A stretch of DNA of 64,000 nucleotides, from contig JAHBYU010000013.1 of assembly GCA_019635775.1 (NCBI GenBank), positions 62,001-126,000 of the forward strand, read 5' to 3'. The DNA is from Rhizobiaceae bacterium (GTDB lineage: Bacteria; Pseudomonadota; Alphaproteobacteria; Rhizobiales; Rhizobiaceae). Made by a program: the position numbers and the translations under genes. The number at the start of each line of letters is the position of its first letter. The stretch's first letter is position 1. The notes under the pieces are model-generated. The model made no database searches, was not told the DNA's origin, and saw only the letters and a program-made list of their open reading frames with translations. This document shows positions 39,884 through 49,457 of this stretch, in pieces.

Positions 39884-41356
39884 TCACTTCTCGCGTTGCG
39901 GCGTGATGCGTCCACGCTCCGGATCGACCGAACCCTCGTCCACGCCGATATAAGCTATGCGCAGCATGTTGGTGGAGCCGGGCGTCCTGAGCGGTACGCC
40001 GGCCGTGATGATGATCCGATCACCCTTGTTGCCGAAGTTCTCTTCCTGGGCGATCCGGCAGGCCCTTGCCACCATGTCGTCGAGGTCGATCGCATCCGGA
40101 GATACCACGCAATGCGTACCCCACAGCAGGGACAATCTTCTGGCCGTGTTGACGATCGGCGAAAGCGCGATGATCGGCACTTGGGGACGCTCTCGTGCGG
40201 CCCGCAAGCCGGTGGTCCCGGACGCGGTATAGGTGACGATGGCCGAGAGCTTCAGCGTTTCCGCGATCTGGCGTGCGGCCAGCGAGATGGCGTCGGCCCC
40301 GGTCGCTTCCGGTTCGGAACGCTGGGCATTGATGATGCCGGCATAAAGCGGGTCGGTCTCGACTTTTGTGGCGATCTTGTTCATCGTAGCGACCGCCTCC
40401 ACAGGATAGGCGCCTGCCGCGGATTCGGCCGAAAGCATGATCGCGTCGGCGCCCTCGAAGACGGCGATCGAGACGTCGGAGACCTCCGCGCGTGTCGGGA
40501 CCGGTGCGGTTATCATCGATTCCAGCATCTGGGTCGCGACCACGACCGGCTTGCCGGCGCGACGTCCTGCGCGGGTAATCTTCTTCTGGATGCCGGGTAC
40601 AGCCTCCAGCGGCATTTCGACGCCGAGGTCGCCCCGCGCCACCATCAAGGCGTCGGAAAGTTCGATGATCTCGTTCAGCCGTGCCACTGCCTGCGGCTTC
40701 TCGATCTTGGACATCAGGAGCGCGCGGCCCTGCGCGATCCGACGGGCCTCGGCGAGGTCGTCCGGACGCTGGATGAAGGACAGCGCCACCCAGTCGACGC
40801 CGGTTTCCAGAACAGCGTCGAGATCGGCGCGGTCCTTGTCAGTCAGCGCGCCGACCGGCAGATCGGTGTCAGGCAGGCTGACGCCCTTCTTGTCGGAGAT
40901 CGCCGTCCCGGCGACCACCACACAGGTGATCGACCGGCCGTCGCAGGCCGTGGCCTTCAGTTCCAGCTTGCCGTCATCGACCAGAAGGCGGTGCCCTGGC
41001 TCGACGGATTTCAGGATTTCGGGATGCGGCAGGTAGACGCGCTCGGCATTGCCCGGCTCCGGGTTATCGTCCAGCGTGAAGGTTTGGCCCGGCTTCAGAG
41101 TCTCCCTGCCATTCGCAAACTTGCCGACCCGAAGCTTCGGGCCCTGAAGGTCGGCCAGGATGCCGATCGGTCTTCCGACGCCGGCCTCAACCTTGCGGAT
41201 GCGGGATACCAGCGTGCGCATCAGGTCGTGGTCGGTATGGCTCATGTTGATGCGGAACACGTCTGCGCCAGCTTCGAAGAGCTTGCGCAGCATTTCCTCG
41301 CTGGATGAGGCTGGTCCGATTGTGGCGAGTATCTTGACCTTGCGGCTGCGTCTCAT
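39884..41356 (-). CDS. pyk: Pyruvate kinase
   Basis: Pyk makes pyruvate and ATP from phosphoenolpyruvate. The 490-residue protein starts VKILATIGPASS and shows the FRINMSHTDHD segment, DLQGPKLRVG, the metal/substrate segment MARGDLGVEMPLEAVP, and ATQMLESMI. The C-terminal allosteric-type domain is present. Its start overlaps the stop of the upstream DUF1036 gene (ATGA), so both are one transcript. Confidence 0.97.
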   Translation of the reverse strand: MRRSRKVKILATIGPASSSEEMLRKLFEAGADVFRINMSHTDHDLMRTLVSRIRKVEAGVGRPIGILADLQGPKLRVGKFANGRETLKPGQTFTLDDNPEPGNAERVYLPHPEILKSVEPGHRLLVDDGKLELKATACDGRSITCVVVAGTAISDKKGVSLPDTDLPVGALTDKDRADLDAVLETGVDWVALSFIQRPDDLAEARRIAQGRALLMSKIEKPQAVARLNEIIELSDALMVARGDLGVEMPLEAVPGIQKKITRAGRRAGKPVVVATQMLESMITAPVPTRAEVSDVSIAVFEGADAIMLSAESAAGAYPVEAVATMNKIATKVETDPLYAGIINAQRSEPEATGADAISLAARQIAETLKLSAIVTYTASGTTGLRAARERPQVPIIALSPIVNTARRLSLLWGTHCVVSPDAIDLDDMVARACRIAQEENFGNKGDRIIITAGVPLRTPGSTNMLRIAYIGVDEGSVDPERGRITPQREK

Positions 41357-41886
41357 TGAGCGATCTGTCCGTTGGGGGCTTCCTGTTCCGCGATCGACTC
41401 TGCGTCGTCGGTCGCGGCCTCGTCGGTCAGCTGAACCATCCAGCTCGCCTGCTCGCCCGTGTCATATTCCTGGAAGCCGGCGCGCTGATATCCGCGAGCG
41501 AGGCAGTCGTTTACGCCAGCGATCTTGAATTCCTTTTCGGCTACGCACATGCTGATCGGACCATCCCATCGGCCACCCCGCTCCGCGTCTTCTGCATAGA
41601 GATAATAAAACCTCGATGACAGCGGCCCCTCGATCAGCGTCTTGCAGGTCGATCCCTCTATGTGCCACCAGCCTTCAGTCACCCAGCCGGCCTGCGCACG
41701 ATAGCCTATGCCAACCCCGACAAGGCTCTGTGTAGCGTTGCAGACACGGAAATCCGCCCTCGCGCCCGGTGCACCGAGCGCCAAGAAAAAACCCATCGCC
41801 AGCAAGAGCAGCGGTACGGGGGACGCGACATGGATGCGCTGCCCGGCGAGAGCCATTCCCGAACCTCTTTTGGATTTCAGAAGCAT
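41353..41886 (-). CDS. DUF1036 secreted protein
   Basis: The protein (167-177 aa, start uncertain between 41886 and 41856) has a signal peptide (VPLLLLAMGFFLALGAPGARA) followed by the DUF1036 domain: DFRVCNATQSLVGVGIGYRA, WWHIEGSTCKTL, then YYLYAEDAERGG. Conserved cysteines suggest disulfides. Function unknown; the gene is regularly found upstream of pyk in Rhizobiales. Its stop overlaps the pyk start by four bases. The 203-base gap upstream (41887-42089) holds nothing I can name. Confidence 0.85.
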   Translation of the reverse strand: MLLKSKRGSGMALAGQRIHVASPVPLLLLAMGFFLALGAPGARADFRVCNATQSLVGVGIGYRAQAGWVTEGWWHIEGSTCKTLIEGPLSSRFYYLYAEDAERGGRWDGPISMCVAEKEFKIAGVNDCLARGYQRAGFQEYDTGEQASWMVQLTDEAATDDAESIAEQEAPNGQIAQ

Positions 41887-42089
41887 TGTCTGCGCCCCTT
41901 TTCGGAAAAGTCCGCGCGCATGTCAACGCGCAGAAGGGCCGCTTTCAATCGATCTGTCCAATCGTTTGAGGCCGGGTTTCTCATGCGTCACGACGCGTAG
42001 GGCAGAATTTCTTGAAAAGCGTGACCAAACAACGGCATTCTGCATGACGCTTGCGATTTCGAAGTTCCCTACTCCTGGACTTTCCGCCC

Positions 42090-42911
42090 ATGACCCGTAC
42101 GGCCGTTTTTGCCCCCTTCGAAATCGTCGATGGCGACCGTGGGCTCGGGCTCGTTCTTCTCGCGGACCATGCCCGGCGCGACCTTCCTGACGAGTATGGC
42201 GACCTTGGCCTGCCCGCCAGCGAGTTCGACCGGCATATCGCCTACGACATAGGCGTGGAAGCAGTCACACGCGAACTGGCCAAGATTACGGGCGCGCCCG
42301 CGGTGATGGCCGGTTTCTCGCGCCTGCTGATCGATCCGAACCGGGGAGAGGACGACCCGACCCTGATCCGGCAGCTTTATGACGGAACGTTGGTGACGGC
42401 GAACTATCCGATGACCGAGACGGAACGGGAGAGGCGGCTCGACCGCTTCTACCGACCCTATCACGATGCCGTTGGCGCGATGATCGCGTCGGTCGCCGCC
42501 GATACGGGCAGGCCGCCGCTTATCATATCGGTTCACTCCTTCACCCCGGTCATGCAGGGTTTCGTCCGCCCCTGGTATGCAGGCGTGCTGTGGGACCTTG
42601 ATGACCGTGCGGCGCGACCGATGATCGACATGCTGGCTGCCGATCCGCTAGTAGTCGTCGGCGACAATGAGCCCTATGACGGAGCGTTGCGCGGCGACAC
42701 AATGTACCGGCACGCGATCGTCAACGGTTTCGCCCATGCGCTGATCGAGATCAGGCAGGATCTGATCGCCGAAGAAGCCGGCGCACAAGAGTGGGCCAGC
42801 CGCCTTGCCCCGATCGTTGACGCGATCAACTGCCGCTCTGATATACATGAGGTAAGGCAGTACGGTTCGCGAACCGGGCCGGTGCCATCCAAACATGGAG
42901 GATCGACATGA
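42090..42911 (+). CDS. N-formylglutamate amidohydrolase family protein
   Basis: The 273-residue protein has the metal-dependent FGase fold: [34 protein letters not shown], then [15 protein letters not shown], and [10 protein letters not shown]. The family includes HutG of histidine degradation, but stand-alone rhizobial members are not linked to hut genes, so substrate is open. The ATG at 42090 fits; an ATG at 42051 would add 13 residues. The stop overlaps the DUF1244 start (ATGA). Confidence 0.87.
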   Translation: MTRTAVFAPFEIVDGDRGLGLVLLADHARRDLPDEYGDLGLPASEFDRHIAYDIGVEAVTRELAKITGAPAVMAGFSRLLIDPNRGEDDPTLIRQLYDGTLVTANYPMTETERERRLDRFYRPYHDAVGAMIASVAADTGRPPLIISVHSFTPVMQGFVRPWYAGVLWDLDDRAARPMIDMLAADPLVVVGDNEPYDGALRGDTMYRHAIVNGFAHALIEIRQDLIAEEAGAQEWASRLAPIVDAINCRSDIHEVRQYGSRTGPVPSKHGGST

Positions 42912-43216
42912 GCGATCTCAGCGAGGAGCAGCAGCGCGATTTCGAGGCGGCGGCCTTCCGCAGGCTACTCGTTCACCTGCGCGAACGCAGCGACGTGCAG
43001 AACATAGACCTGATGAATCTTGCCGGTTTCTGCCGCAACTGCCTCTCCAACTGGTACCGCGAGGCGGCGGAATCCGAAGGGGTGGCGCTCTCCAAGGATG
43101 CTGCGCGCGAGATGGTGTACGGTATGCCGTACGGCGAATGGCAGAGGCTGCACCAGACCGAGGCCTCGGACGCGAAAAAGGCAGCCTTCGAAGCAAACCG
43201 CCCGAAAAATCACTGA
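42908..43216 (+). CDS. DUF1244 family protein
   Basis: This 102-residue helical protein matches DUF1244: [31 protein letters not shown], then NWYREAA, then [15 protein letters not shown]. The CRNC pair may bind a metal. Function unknown. Its ATG overlaps the stop of the amidohydrolase gene by four bases, so it is translationally coupled. A small hairpin follows (43223-43242). Confidence 0.87.
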   Translation: MSDLSEEQQRDFEAAAFRRLLVHLRERSDVQNIDLMNLAGFCRNCLSNWYREAAESEGVALSKDAAREMVYGMPYGEWQRLHQTEASDAKKAAFEANRPKNH

Positions 43217-43222
43217 CGAAAT

Positions 43223-43242
43223 CGAGCCGGATTGCCGGCTCG
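43223..43242 (+). terminator. Hairpin after the DUF1244 gene
   Basis: CGAGCCGG (43223-43230), ATTG and CCGGCTCG (43235-43242) form a perfect 8-bp stem without a T-run, between DUF1244 and gapR. Terminator-like, weak. Confidence 0.4.
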
Positions 43243-43350
43243 GACATCGCACCTCCGCCTCTTGACCCTTCCGGCCGGTTGGGGCATCGAACCGCACGCC
43301 TCGCGGAATCCCGAGTCGGGACGATGCCGCATAACGATCAGGAGAGCAGG

Positions 43351-43611
43351 ATGGCCGACGAAATCACCGAGACCAGCCAGACCGTTGCCGCCGGCCAGCT
43401 GCGCGCCTTCATCGAGCGCGTCGAGCGTCTTGAGGAAGAGAAGAAGACCATCGCCGACGACATCAAGGAAGTCTTCGCCGAGATGAAGGGTACCGGCTTC
43501 GACACTAAGGCCGTTCGCAAGATCATCCGCCTGCGCAAGCAGGATCAGGCGGAGCGTCAGGAGGAGGAAGCAATCCTCGACCTCTACAAGGCCGCGCTAG
43601 GGATGACTTGA
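43351..43611 (+). CDS. gapR: DUF2312/GapR-type nucleoid-associated protein
   Basis: The 86-residue protein is the DUF2312 family, which includes Caulobacter GapR. It has a long N-terminal helix, [22 protein letters not shown], then the conserved [29 protein letters not shown] core, and a C-terminal helix. GapR binds overtwisted DNA ahead of forks and helps gyrase. AGGAGAGCAGG precedes the ATG at 43351; the frame runs on upstream through DUF1244 in a different frame and is a shadow. The MscS gene follows after 113 bases. Confidence 0.92.
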   Translation: MADEITETSQTVAAGQLRAFIERVERLEEEKKTIADDIKEVFAEMKGTGFDTKAVRKIIRLRKQDQAERQEEEAILDLYKAALGMT

Positions 43612-43672
43612 CACTCGGACATCTGGAAGCTTCCTGCCGCTGGGAGTCGCCTTTGTTTCTCTGAAAATCTGC

Positions 43673-43678
43673 TATAAT
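43673..43678 (+). promoter_or_regulatory. TATAAT -10 upstream of the MscS-type gene
   Basis: A consensus TATAAT at 43673-43678 lies 47 bases before the start; a -35 is only weak (CTTTG near 43651). Probable promoter of the mechanosensitive channel gene. Confidence 0.4.
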
Positions 43679-43724
43679 AGTGCAGGTGTTGCCCGGCTCC
43701 GCCCGGTGGACTTAAGAGGGGAAA

Positions 43725-45554
43725 ATGGCGGAACAGAATTCTTTGCCGGCAACGGACGTCACATCCATCGTATCCGGCTTCGAACAAATGATGGGCCGTT
43801 TCGTTTCCGGGCTGGAAACGCGCGCTAGCGCATTCCGGACCATCGGAACCGAAATCGAAACGTTGCACTCTTCCTTTATGGCTGGGGGCACGAGTTTAGG
43901 TTCGCTTGCGCTCCAAATTCTGCTCGTCGTCCTTGCCACTGTGGCGACGTTCCATTTGTGCCGGCGCTGGATCGGGCGTGCGCATGCGGGTGCCTGGCGC
44001 AGGCTTTTTGCACTTGTCGCTGCTGTGTTTGTCGCCATCGTCGCTGGCGTCGTCGTGCAACGTTTGTTGCCGGCCGAAGGACTTGCAGTCCGCACCCTGC
44101 GTATCTGGATAGCCGCTGCCGTAATCGCGCTCGTTGCCTTTGAAGCGCTCCACGCGCTCCTGTCGAAATCACCCCTCGGCCGAGGACATCTTGGAAAGTT
44201 GGCGCGGGATCTTTGCGTAGCCATCGGCTGGGCCCTGGTTGGCATGGCTACCATGGCGACGCTGCGCCTCTGGCAGGCGGGGCCCGGGATGGGCGATGTG
44301 CTGGGCACGGTGCTGTTTGTGCTGCCCCTCTTTGCAATCTTCTGCTGGATAGTCTGGTATCACGGCAAAACTCTCTCCGCTGCCATTGCCGGCTCAAAGC
44401 CGCGAGCGCGCTGGCACGGATGGCTTGCCCGGCTTTGGCCTGCGATCGTTATAGGGTTTCTGATCACAACGTTGGCGACGACGCAGATCGCACAGACGCT
44501 TGGGGTGGCGCTGCCGAGCGGGTCGGTGCTCATAACCATCGTCATTGTTTTCCTGTTACCGCATATTGATGCGCTCATAGCAACGCGAGCGAACACTGCC
44601 TTGGAAGCAAGAAGCGTATCGTTTGTGGGCATAGCTCTGCAGCAGACACTGCGGTTTGCCGTGCTGATCCTCATGCTTACTATGCTCGGCGCCATATGGG
44701 CTTCGCCGCTGGCTTCAGGTTTTGGCCTCAACCTCCACAGCATTCGAACCGAAGCGATCCACATAGGCCTGATCGCTACTGCAGCTGCATTCTGCTGGAA
44801 CCTGCTCGGGACGGTGATGGGACGGATAGCGCTGCGTGACAGGCAGGCTGCAGGCAACCCGGCGACACCTTATTCCCGCCTTGGCACGTTGGTGCCGCTC
44901 ATAGGTTGGGTCGGCAAGTCCGCCATCGCCGCACTTGCATTTCTTTCGGTTCTCGTCTCGTTTGGCGTCAATGTGTGGCCGCTGATCACAGGCCTGAGCG
45001 TTTTCGGTCTCGCCATCGGCTTCGGATCACAGACACTCGTCAAGGATATCGTCTCGGGTCTTTTCTTTCTCGTGGATGACGCCTTCCGTATCGGCGAGTA
45101 CATCGAGACGTCAGGAGCCAAGGGCACGGTGGAGAAGATTTCGGTGCGCTCGGTCACCCTTCGCAATCCACGCGGGCCGGTTGCCACAATACCCTACGGC
45201 CAGATCAGCAAGGTGGTTAACTTCAGCCGTGACTGGGCGATCGAGAAGATCGCGTTCCGTCTTGCCTTCGACACCGACATGGAAGTGGTGCGCAAACTCT
45301 TCAAGAAGATAGGGCAGGATCTCCTCACAAATCCGGAACTGTCGCCGGGTATCATCGAGACGTTCAAGAGCCAGGGCATCGCGAACGTCGAGGATGGCAC
45401 GCTGGTCGTCAGAGGCAAGTTTACCGCTAAACCGGCCGATGTATCCGGGATACGCCGCGAAGTCTTGAAGGCAGTCCACCATGCCTTCCGCGAGAACGGG
45501 ATAAAGGTCGTTCCCAAGCCGCTGACTGGAGACGCCCCGGCCCCTGCGGCCTGA
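43725..45554 (+). CDS. MscS-family mechanosensitive channel protein
   Basis: The 609-residue protein has about ten or eleven transmembrane helices, then the MscS core: pore-lining helix GLSVFGLAIGFGSQTLVKDIVSG, then FFLVDDAFRIGEYIE, and a beta domain (VEKISVRSVTLRNPRGPVATIPYGQI), followed by a C-terminal alpha/beta domain. It is larger than E. coli MscS, in the class of large MscK-like proteins, but it lacks their long periplasmic N-terminus; the N-terminal part is membrane-rich instead. Likely releases solutes in hypo-osmotic shock. It converges on a methyltransferase gene, 8 bases apart. Confidence 0.88.
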   Translation: MAEQNSLPATDVTSIVSGFEQMMGRFVSGLETRASAFRTIGTEIETLHSSFMAGGTSLGSLALQILLVVLATVATFHLCRRWIGRAHAGAWRRLFALVAAVFVAIVAGVVVQRLLPAEGLAVRTLRIWIAAAVIALVAFEALHALLSKSPLGRGHLGKLARDLCVAIGWALVGMATMATLRLWQAGPGMGDVLGTVLFVLPLFAIFCWIVWYHGKTLSAAIAGSKPRARWHGWLARLWPAIVIGFLITTLATTQIAQTLGVALPSGSVLITIVIVFLLPHIDALIATRANTALEARSVSFVGIALQQTLRFAVLILMLTMLGAIWASPLASGFGLNLHSIRTEAIHIGLIATAAAFCWNLLGTVMGRIALRDRQAAGNPATPYSRLGTLVPLIGWVGKSAIAALAFLSVLVSFGVNVWPLITGLSVFGLAIGFGSQTLVKDIVSGLFFLVDDAFRIGEYIETSGAKGTVEKISVRSVTLRNPRGPVATIPYGQISKVVNFSRDWAIEKIAFRLAFDTDMEVVRKLFKKIGQDLLTNPELSPGIIETFKSQGIANVEDGTLVVRGKFTAKPADVSGIRREVLKAVHHAFRENGIKVVPKPLTGDAPAPAA

Positions 45555-45562
45555 TGGAACGA

Positions 45563-46042
45563 TCAGCCCTTTCGGTAGAGGAAGTACCGTCCCGGGCGGA
45601 TTCCTTCCGGTAACGGCAATGCCTTCAATTCGCGATGGTCTAGCGGCACGCCGCTTGCCGCGATGCCGCCCGAGACCAGCAGGTCGACCGTGAGGTGGGG
45701 CAGCCAGCGCAGGTTCAACTCGTCCATGTCGTCATAGCCGCTGCCGATGTCGGCATGGACAAGCGCTGCGTCGATGCCGGCGAACGCGCCGGCGGTCTGG
45801 CTGATTTCACCCAATATGAGGTCGCCTTCAGGGGGCAGAGAGCGCAGGTTCGCGGCATTGACGCGGTCGAAGGCGATGATGCGGCGTCCGGGCAATCTTT
45901 CGCGCAGATGGTCGTAGGTACGGCCGTTGCCCAGCCCCAGTTCGATGACTGGGCCGTCGATAAGATCCGTGTCGCGACAGATCATGTCGAGTATGTCTCG
46001 CTGCGCCGTCAGGCGGCGAATGAAACTTTCAAGACGGCTCAT
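45563..46042 (-). CDS. S-adenosylmethionine-dependent methyltransferase (PF12692-like)
   Basis: The 159-residue protein has a short methyltransferase core: MICRDTDLIDGPVIELGLGNGRTYDHLRERLPGRR.. (SAM loop ELGLGNGRTY), then IIAFDRVNA, and LVHADIGSGYDDMD. It resembles the single-domain family PF12692. Substrate unknown. I chose the ATG at 46042; the frame extends to 46099 without similarity. It is convergent with the MscS gene and is separated from a small ORF by 157 bases. Confidence 0.8.
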   Translation of the reverse strand: MSRLESFIRRLTAQRDILDMICRDTDLIDGPVIELGLGNGRTYDHLRERLPGRRIIAFDRVNAANLRSLPPEGDLILGEISQTAGAFAGIDAALVHADIGSGYDDMDELNLRWLPHLTVDLLVSGGIAASGVPLDHRELKALPLPEGIRPGRYFLYRKG

Positions 46043-46199
46043 GGGAACTTTCGGCCTGAACGACGAACGCCGTATCTGATAGCGGCGGGACGTGCGCACG
46101 GCAACGGGGAACTGGCCAGCCTGGTACCGTTTGAGTGCCTACCTTGGTTCTTCAGGAACCATGACGCGACAAGGCAAGCGAGGTCGTGTCAGGGTCGTG

Positions 46200-46337
46200 T
46201 CACGGCCCAACGACGTCGATGGCCACAGCAAGTGCAGCGAGGAAGGATGCAAGAAAGAGCAAGTTCGCTGCAGAGACGAGTGTCAGCGCAAGCGGAGCGG
46301 TGCGGTCTGCGATGATGATGGCGCGTTTCTTTGTCAT
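46200..46337 (-). CDS. Hypothetical single-helix membrane protein
   Basis: A 45-residue frame begins MTKKRAIIIADRTAPLA and is followed by one strongly hydrophobic helix (LVSAANLLFLASFLAALAVAI). It has the composition of a real small membrane protein, but no Shine-Dalgarno is present upstream. It lies between a methyltransferase gene and xerC on the same strand. Could be spurious. Confidence 0.4.
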   Translation of the reverse strand: MTKKRAIIIADRTAPLALTLVSAANLLFLASFLAALAVAIDVVGP

Positions 46338-46396
46338 GGCGTGATCGTAGGCCGCAAATCAAAGCCAAACCGTTAACAGCCGGCCTACAATTCTCG

Positions 46397-47335
46397 TCAT
46401 GCGCGTGGATGCGCGGCGTCGTAGATGTCGAGCAGTCTCTGGGTGTCAACGCCCGTATAGATCTGGGTGGTCGAGAGACTGGCGTGGCCGAGCAATTCCT
46501 GGATTGTGCGCAGGTCACCGCCCCGACCGAGCAGATGCGTTGCAAACGAGTGGCGCAGCGCATGGGGCGTCGCCGTGTCTGGAAGATTCAGCGCCGAGCG
46601 CAACTTGCGCATTTCGCGCTGGATGATCGCAGGATCGAGCGGGCCGCCGCGCGCGCCCCTGAAGAGCGGCTTGTCGGGATCGAGGTGATAGGGACACAGT
46701 CGGCGGTATTCCGCTGTCGCCTTTTGTGCGATGGGCAGCACAGGGGCAAGGCGGGTCTTGCCGCCCTTGCCGAGTACTCGAAGAACGCCGGGGCCGGGCA
46801 GGTCGCCCGCCTTGATTGCGAGAGCCTCGGAAATGCGTAGGCCGGACCCGTAAAGCAAGGTGAAAACGGCGGCGTTTCTGGCGGCGATCCATGGTTCCTC
46901 GGCAAGCTGACCATCGAAGGAGGCAACCCGCCGCGCGTCCGACGCCGTCAGCGGCTTGGGCAACGATTTTGGCTGTCTTGGTGCACGCAGAGCAGTGGCG
47001 CCTGCTGCGTTGGCAAGGCCACGTTTTTCGAGGAAGCGAAGCAGTGAACGCACACCGGCAAGCCCGCGCCCCAGCGTACGAGCCCCCGCGCCGCCGGAGC
47101 GGCGATGGGCGAGAAAGCTGCGAAGGTCGGCCGGACGCAAGCCGGCGATGTCGGCGAGGCCGGGAGGCCCTGCGTTGTGCCCGGTCAGGAACTGCAGGAA
47201 CTGCCGCGAATCCCGTTCATAGGCTTCAACCGTTTCCGGGGAGAGGCGTCGCTCCTTCTCGAGCGACGTCAGCCATTGCTGGCGGGCCTTCTGGAGGTCC
47301 GCCTTGGCGGAGAGGAGGAATTCCTGCATTGGCAT
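46397..47335 (-). CDS. xerC: Tyrosine recombinase XerC
   Basis: XerC with XerD resolves chromosome dimers at dif near division. The 312-residue protein has an N-terminal SAM-like core-binding domain and a C-terminal catalytic domain with all catalytic residues: Arg in GLRISEAL, Lys in LGKGGKTRLAP, His-x-x-Arg in HALRHSFATHLL, His in GHASLSTTQ, and the tyrosine nucleophile in YTGVDT. It is divergent from rimM with 66 bases between the start codons. A plasmid-type integrase would usually be less close to XerC. Confidence 0.93.
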   Translation of the reverse strand: MPMQEFLLSAKADLQKARQQWLTSLEKERRLSPETVEAYERDSRQFLQFLTGHNAGPPGLADIAGLRPADLRSFLAHRRSGGAGARTLGRGLAGVRSLLRFLEKRGLANAAGATALRAPRQPKSLPKPLTASDARRVASFDGQLAEEPWIAARNAAVFTLLYGSGLRISEALAIKAGDLPGPGVLRVLGKGGKTRLAPVLPIAQKATAEYRRLCPYHLDPDKPLFRGARGGPLDPAIIQREMRKLRSALNLPDTATPHALRHSFATHLLGRGGDLRTIQELLGHASLSTTQIYTGVDTQRLLDIYDAAHPRA

Positions 47336-47401
47336 CGGGCATCCGGTTGGAATAAGTCAATGCTGAAGCAACGAAGTTAGCAAGCTGTGAAACCGATAGA
47401 C

Positions 47402-48001
47402 ATGAAGCCGCAAAACCCCGTCCAGATGGCCGTCATCGGCGCAGCACACGGAATCAAGGGAGAAGTGCGCGTCAAGACGTTCACCGGTGATCCGCTGGCG
47501 CTCTCCAACTACGGGTTGCTTTATTCGAAAGATGGCCGGACCTTCCAGGTGGAGGCCATCCGTCCTGCCGGCGAGGTCGTGGTTGTCCGGTTCAGGGGGG
47601 TCGAGGATCGCACGGCGGCCGAGAGACTGACAGGAACCGAGCTCTTCGTGGACCGTTCTGTGCTCCCGCCCGAGGAGGAGGACGAGTTCTACCACGCCGA
47701 TCTGATTGGTCTTGCTGTGCGCGACGAGACTGGGGCTGAGGTTGGGCGGGTTGCAGCCGTGCAGAATTATGGCGGCGGCGATATTCTGGAAATCACCTTC
47801 CGCGGCCGCAAAGGCATGCTTATCCCATTCACGCAGGCGGCCGTGCCGGAAGTCGACATTGCCGGTGGGTTTGTTCGGGTGGATACGCTTGCTGCGGGAC
47901 TGGCGGACGATGAGGACGGGGACGGAAGACCCGAACGGTCCGATCAGCTCAATGCCAAAAGCCGTCCCCGCGGACCGAGGGAAGCTGGCGGCAACCGATG
48001 A
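47402..48001 (+). CDS. rimM: Ribosome maturation factor RimM
   Basis: RimM helps 30S head assembly. The 199-residue protein has the RimM barrel ([23 protein letters not shown]), then a PRC-barrel with [19 protein letters not shown] and [17 protein letters not shown]. The C-terminal 35 residues are hydrophilic and variable. ATG at 47402 is used; a GTG at 47387 is possible. The stop overlaps the trmD start by four bases (ATGA). rpsP, which precedes rimM in many bacteria, is not here. Confidence 0.93.
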   Translation: MKPQNPVQMAVIGAAHGIKGEVRVKTFTGDPLALSNYGLLYSKDGRTFQVEAIRPAGEVVVVRFRGVEDRTAAERLTGTELFVDRSVLPPEEEDEFYHADLIGLAVRDETGAEVGRVAAVQNYGGGDILEITFRGRKGMLIPFTQAAVPEVDIAGGFVRVDTLAAGLADDEDGDGRPERSDQLNAKSRPRGPREAGGNR

Positions 48002-48708
48002 GCTTTCGCGCGACAGTTCTCACCCTCTATCCCGAGATGTTTCCCGGTGCTCTGGGCCTCTCGCTTGCCGGACGCGCCCTCGATGCAGGGAGCTGGTCGC
48101 TGGAGCCATTGCAAATCCGTGACTTCGCGGTCGACAGGCATCGCACGGTGGACGACACACCGGCAGGTGGCGGGGCGGGTATGGTGATGCGCGCCGACAT
48201 TCTCGCCAAGGCGATCGACCATGCTTCGCCGGCGGGCGACGCGCGCCCGCGTCTGCTTATGAGCCCGCGCGGGAAGCCCCTGACGCAGGAAAGGGTGCGC
48301 GAACTGGCGGCTGGTCCTGGCGTGGTCATCCTGTGCGGTCGCTTCGAGGGGGTCGACCAGCGGGTGATCGACGCGCGGGGTCTGGAGGAGGTGTCCGTCG
48401 GCGATTTCATCCTGTCGGGGGGCGAACCGGCGGCGCTCGTGCTGCTCGACGCCGTCGTGCGGCTCTTGCCCGGCGTCATGGGCAACGAGGCTTCGGGCGA
48501 CGAGGAGAGTTTCGAGAACGGCCTGTTGGAACATCCGCACTACACGCGGCCGCAGAGCTTCGAGGGACTGGAAATTCCCGCTGTTCTCACATCCGGCAAT
48601 CATCGAAAGATCGCGAAATGGCGACGCGAGCAGGCCGAAAGGCTCACCGCCGAACGGCGTCCGGACTTGCTGGCGAAGCGTGCAAGCACACTACCGGTAG
48701 AGAAGTGA
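47998..48708 (+). CDS. trmD: tRNA (guanine-N1)-methyltransferase TrmD
   Basis: TrmD makes m1G37 in tRNAs and prevents frameshifting. The 236-residue SPOUT protein shows [40 protein letters not shown], the knot segment [13 protein letters not shown], and the C-terminal [14 protein letters not shown]. Its ATG overlaps the rimM stop. The 213-base gap to rplS contains a small dyad. Confidence 0.97.
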   Translation: MSFRATVLTLYPEMFPGALGLSLAGRALDAGSWSLEPLQIRDFAVDRHRTVDDTPAGGGAGMVMRADILAKAIDHASPAGDARPRLLMSPRGKPLTQERVRELAAGPGVVILCGRFEGVDQRVIDARGLEEVSVGDFILSGGEPAALVLLDAVVRLLPGVMGNEASGDEESFENGLLEHPHYTRPQSFEGLEIPAVLTSGNHRKIAKWRREQAERLTAERRPDLLAKRASTLPVEK

Positions 48709-48796
48709 GGATCTGGCAAGACGCTGGGTCCTGCGCCAGCAGTTGATTCAGTCCCGGATGTGGTGTATGTGCCGCGCCACAAACGGCTCATGCCGG

Positions 48797-48821
48797 GAAT
48801 TCAACCAGAACACGTGAATTC
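48797..48821. promoter_or_regulatory. GAATTCA dyad in the rplS leader
   Basis: GAATTCA (48797-48803) and TGAATTC (48815-48821) are inverted copies with an 11-base spacer, about 100 bases before rplS. Possible binding site or leader structure. Confidence 0.3.
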
Positions 48822-48921
48822 GCTCCTGCTACCTTCGCAAGAAGGGGCACTTTCCAGGCGGTCGGGAACTGCCTGCAGGATGGGCGCTCTGGCGGTTCGC
48901 AAGAACTAAAGGAACATTCCG

Positions 48922-49434
48922 ATGGACATCATCCGTCAGCTCGAGGCCGAACAGGCCGCCAAGATCGAAGCCAAGCGCACCCTGCCAGAGTTCCAGCCCG
49001 GCGATACCGTCCGCGTCCAGGTGCGTGTCACGGAAGGTTCGCGCACCCGCGTCCAGGCCTATGAAGGCGTCGTGATCGCGCGTTCAGGCGCAGGCCTCAA
49101 CGAGAACTTCACTGTCCGCAAGATTTCCTATGGCGAAGGCGTGGAGCGTGTGTTCCCGGTCTATTCGCCGTTGGTCGAGGGCGTCGAGATCGTTCGTCGC
49201 GGCAAGGTTCGTCGCGCCAAGCTCTATTACCTGCGCGATCGTCGCGGCAAGTCGGCTCGTATCTCGGAAAACACCGGCGTGCGCGCCCGCAAGCTGAACG
49301 ATGCCGAGCGCGAGGCCATGCTGGCCGAGAAGGCAAAGCTCGAGGCCGAGAAGGTCGCAGCCGCTGAGGCGCTGGCCGCCGAGAAGGCAGCCCAAGACGC
49401 TGCTGAGAAGGCCGCTGCTGCCGCCAGCGAATAA
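48922..49434 (+). CDS. rplS: 50S ribosomal protein L19
   Basis: L19 sits at the 30S-50S interface. The 170-residue protein begins with a helix, [28 protein letters not shown], then the [20 protein letters not shown] core, and [23 protein letters not shown]. The C-terminal 50 residues are a long Ala/Lys/Glu-rich helix, typical of alphaproteobacterial L19 and longer than in E. coli (115 aa). A terminator follows directly. Confidence 0.97.
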   Translation: MDIIRQLEAEQAAKIEAKRTLPEFQPGDTVRVQVRVTEGSRTRVQAYEGVVIARSGAGLNENFTVRKISYGEGVERVFPVYSPLVEGVEIVRRGKVRRAKLYYLRDRRGKSARISENTGVRARKLNDAEREAMLAEKAKLEAEKVAAAEALAAEKAAQDAAEKAAAAASE

Positions 49435-49457
49435 GCGCTGTCTTTTTCATGAATCGG

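Noticed and set aside
39752-41308. Long plus-strand frame opposite pyk
   Set aside because: Antisense shadow of pyruvate kinase; no family similarity and low-complexity composition.
42895-43350. Single long frame covering DUF1244 and gapR
   Set aside because: The first half is a shadow of DUF1244; gapR has its own strong ribosome site at 43341-43350.
48709-48921. Possible L19 leader riboregulator
   Set aside because: Known L19 leader motifs are from other phyla; only a small dyad is visible, not a full motif.
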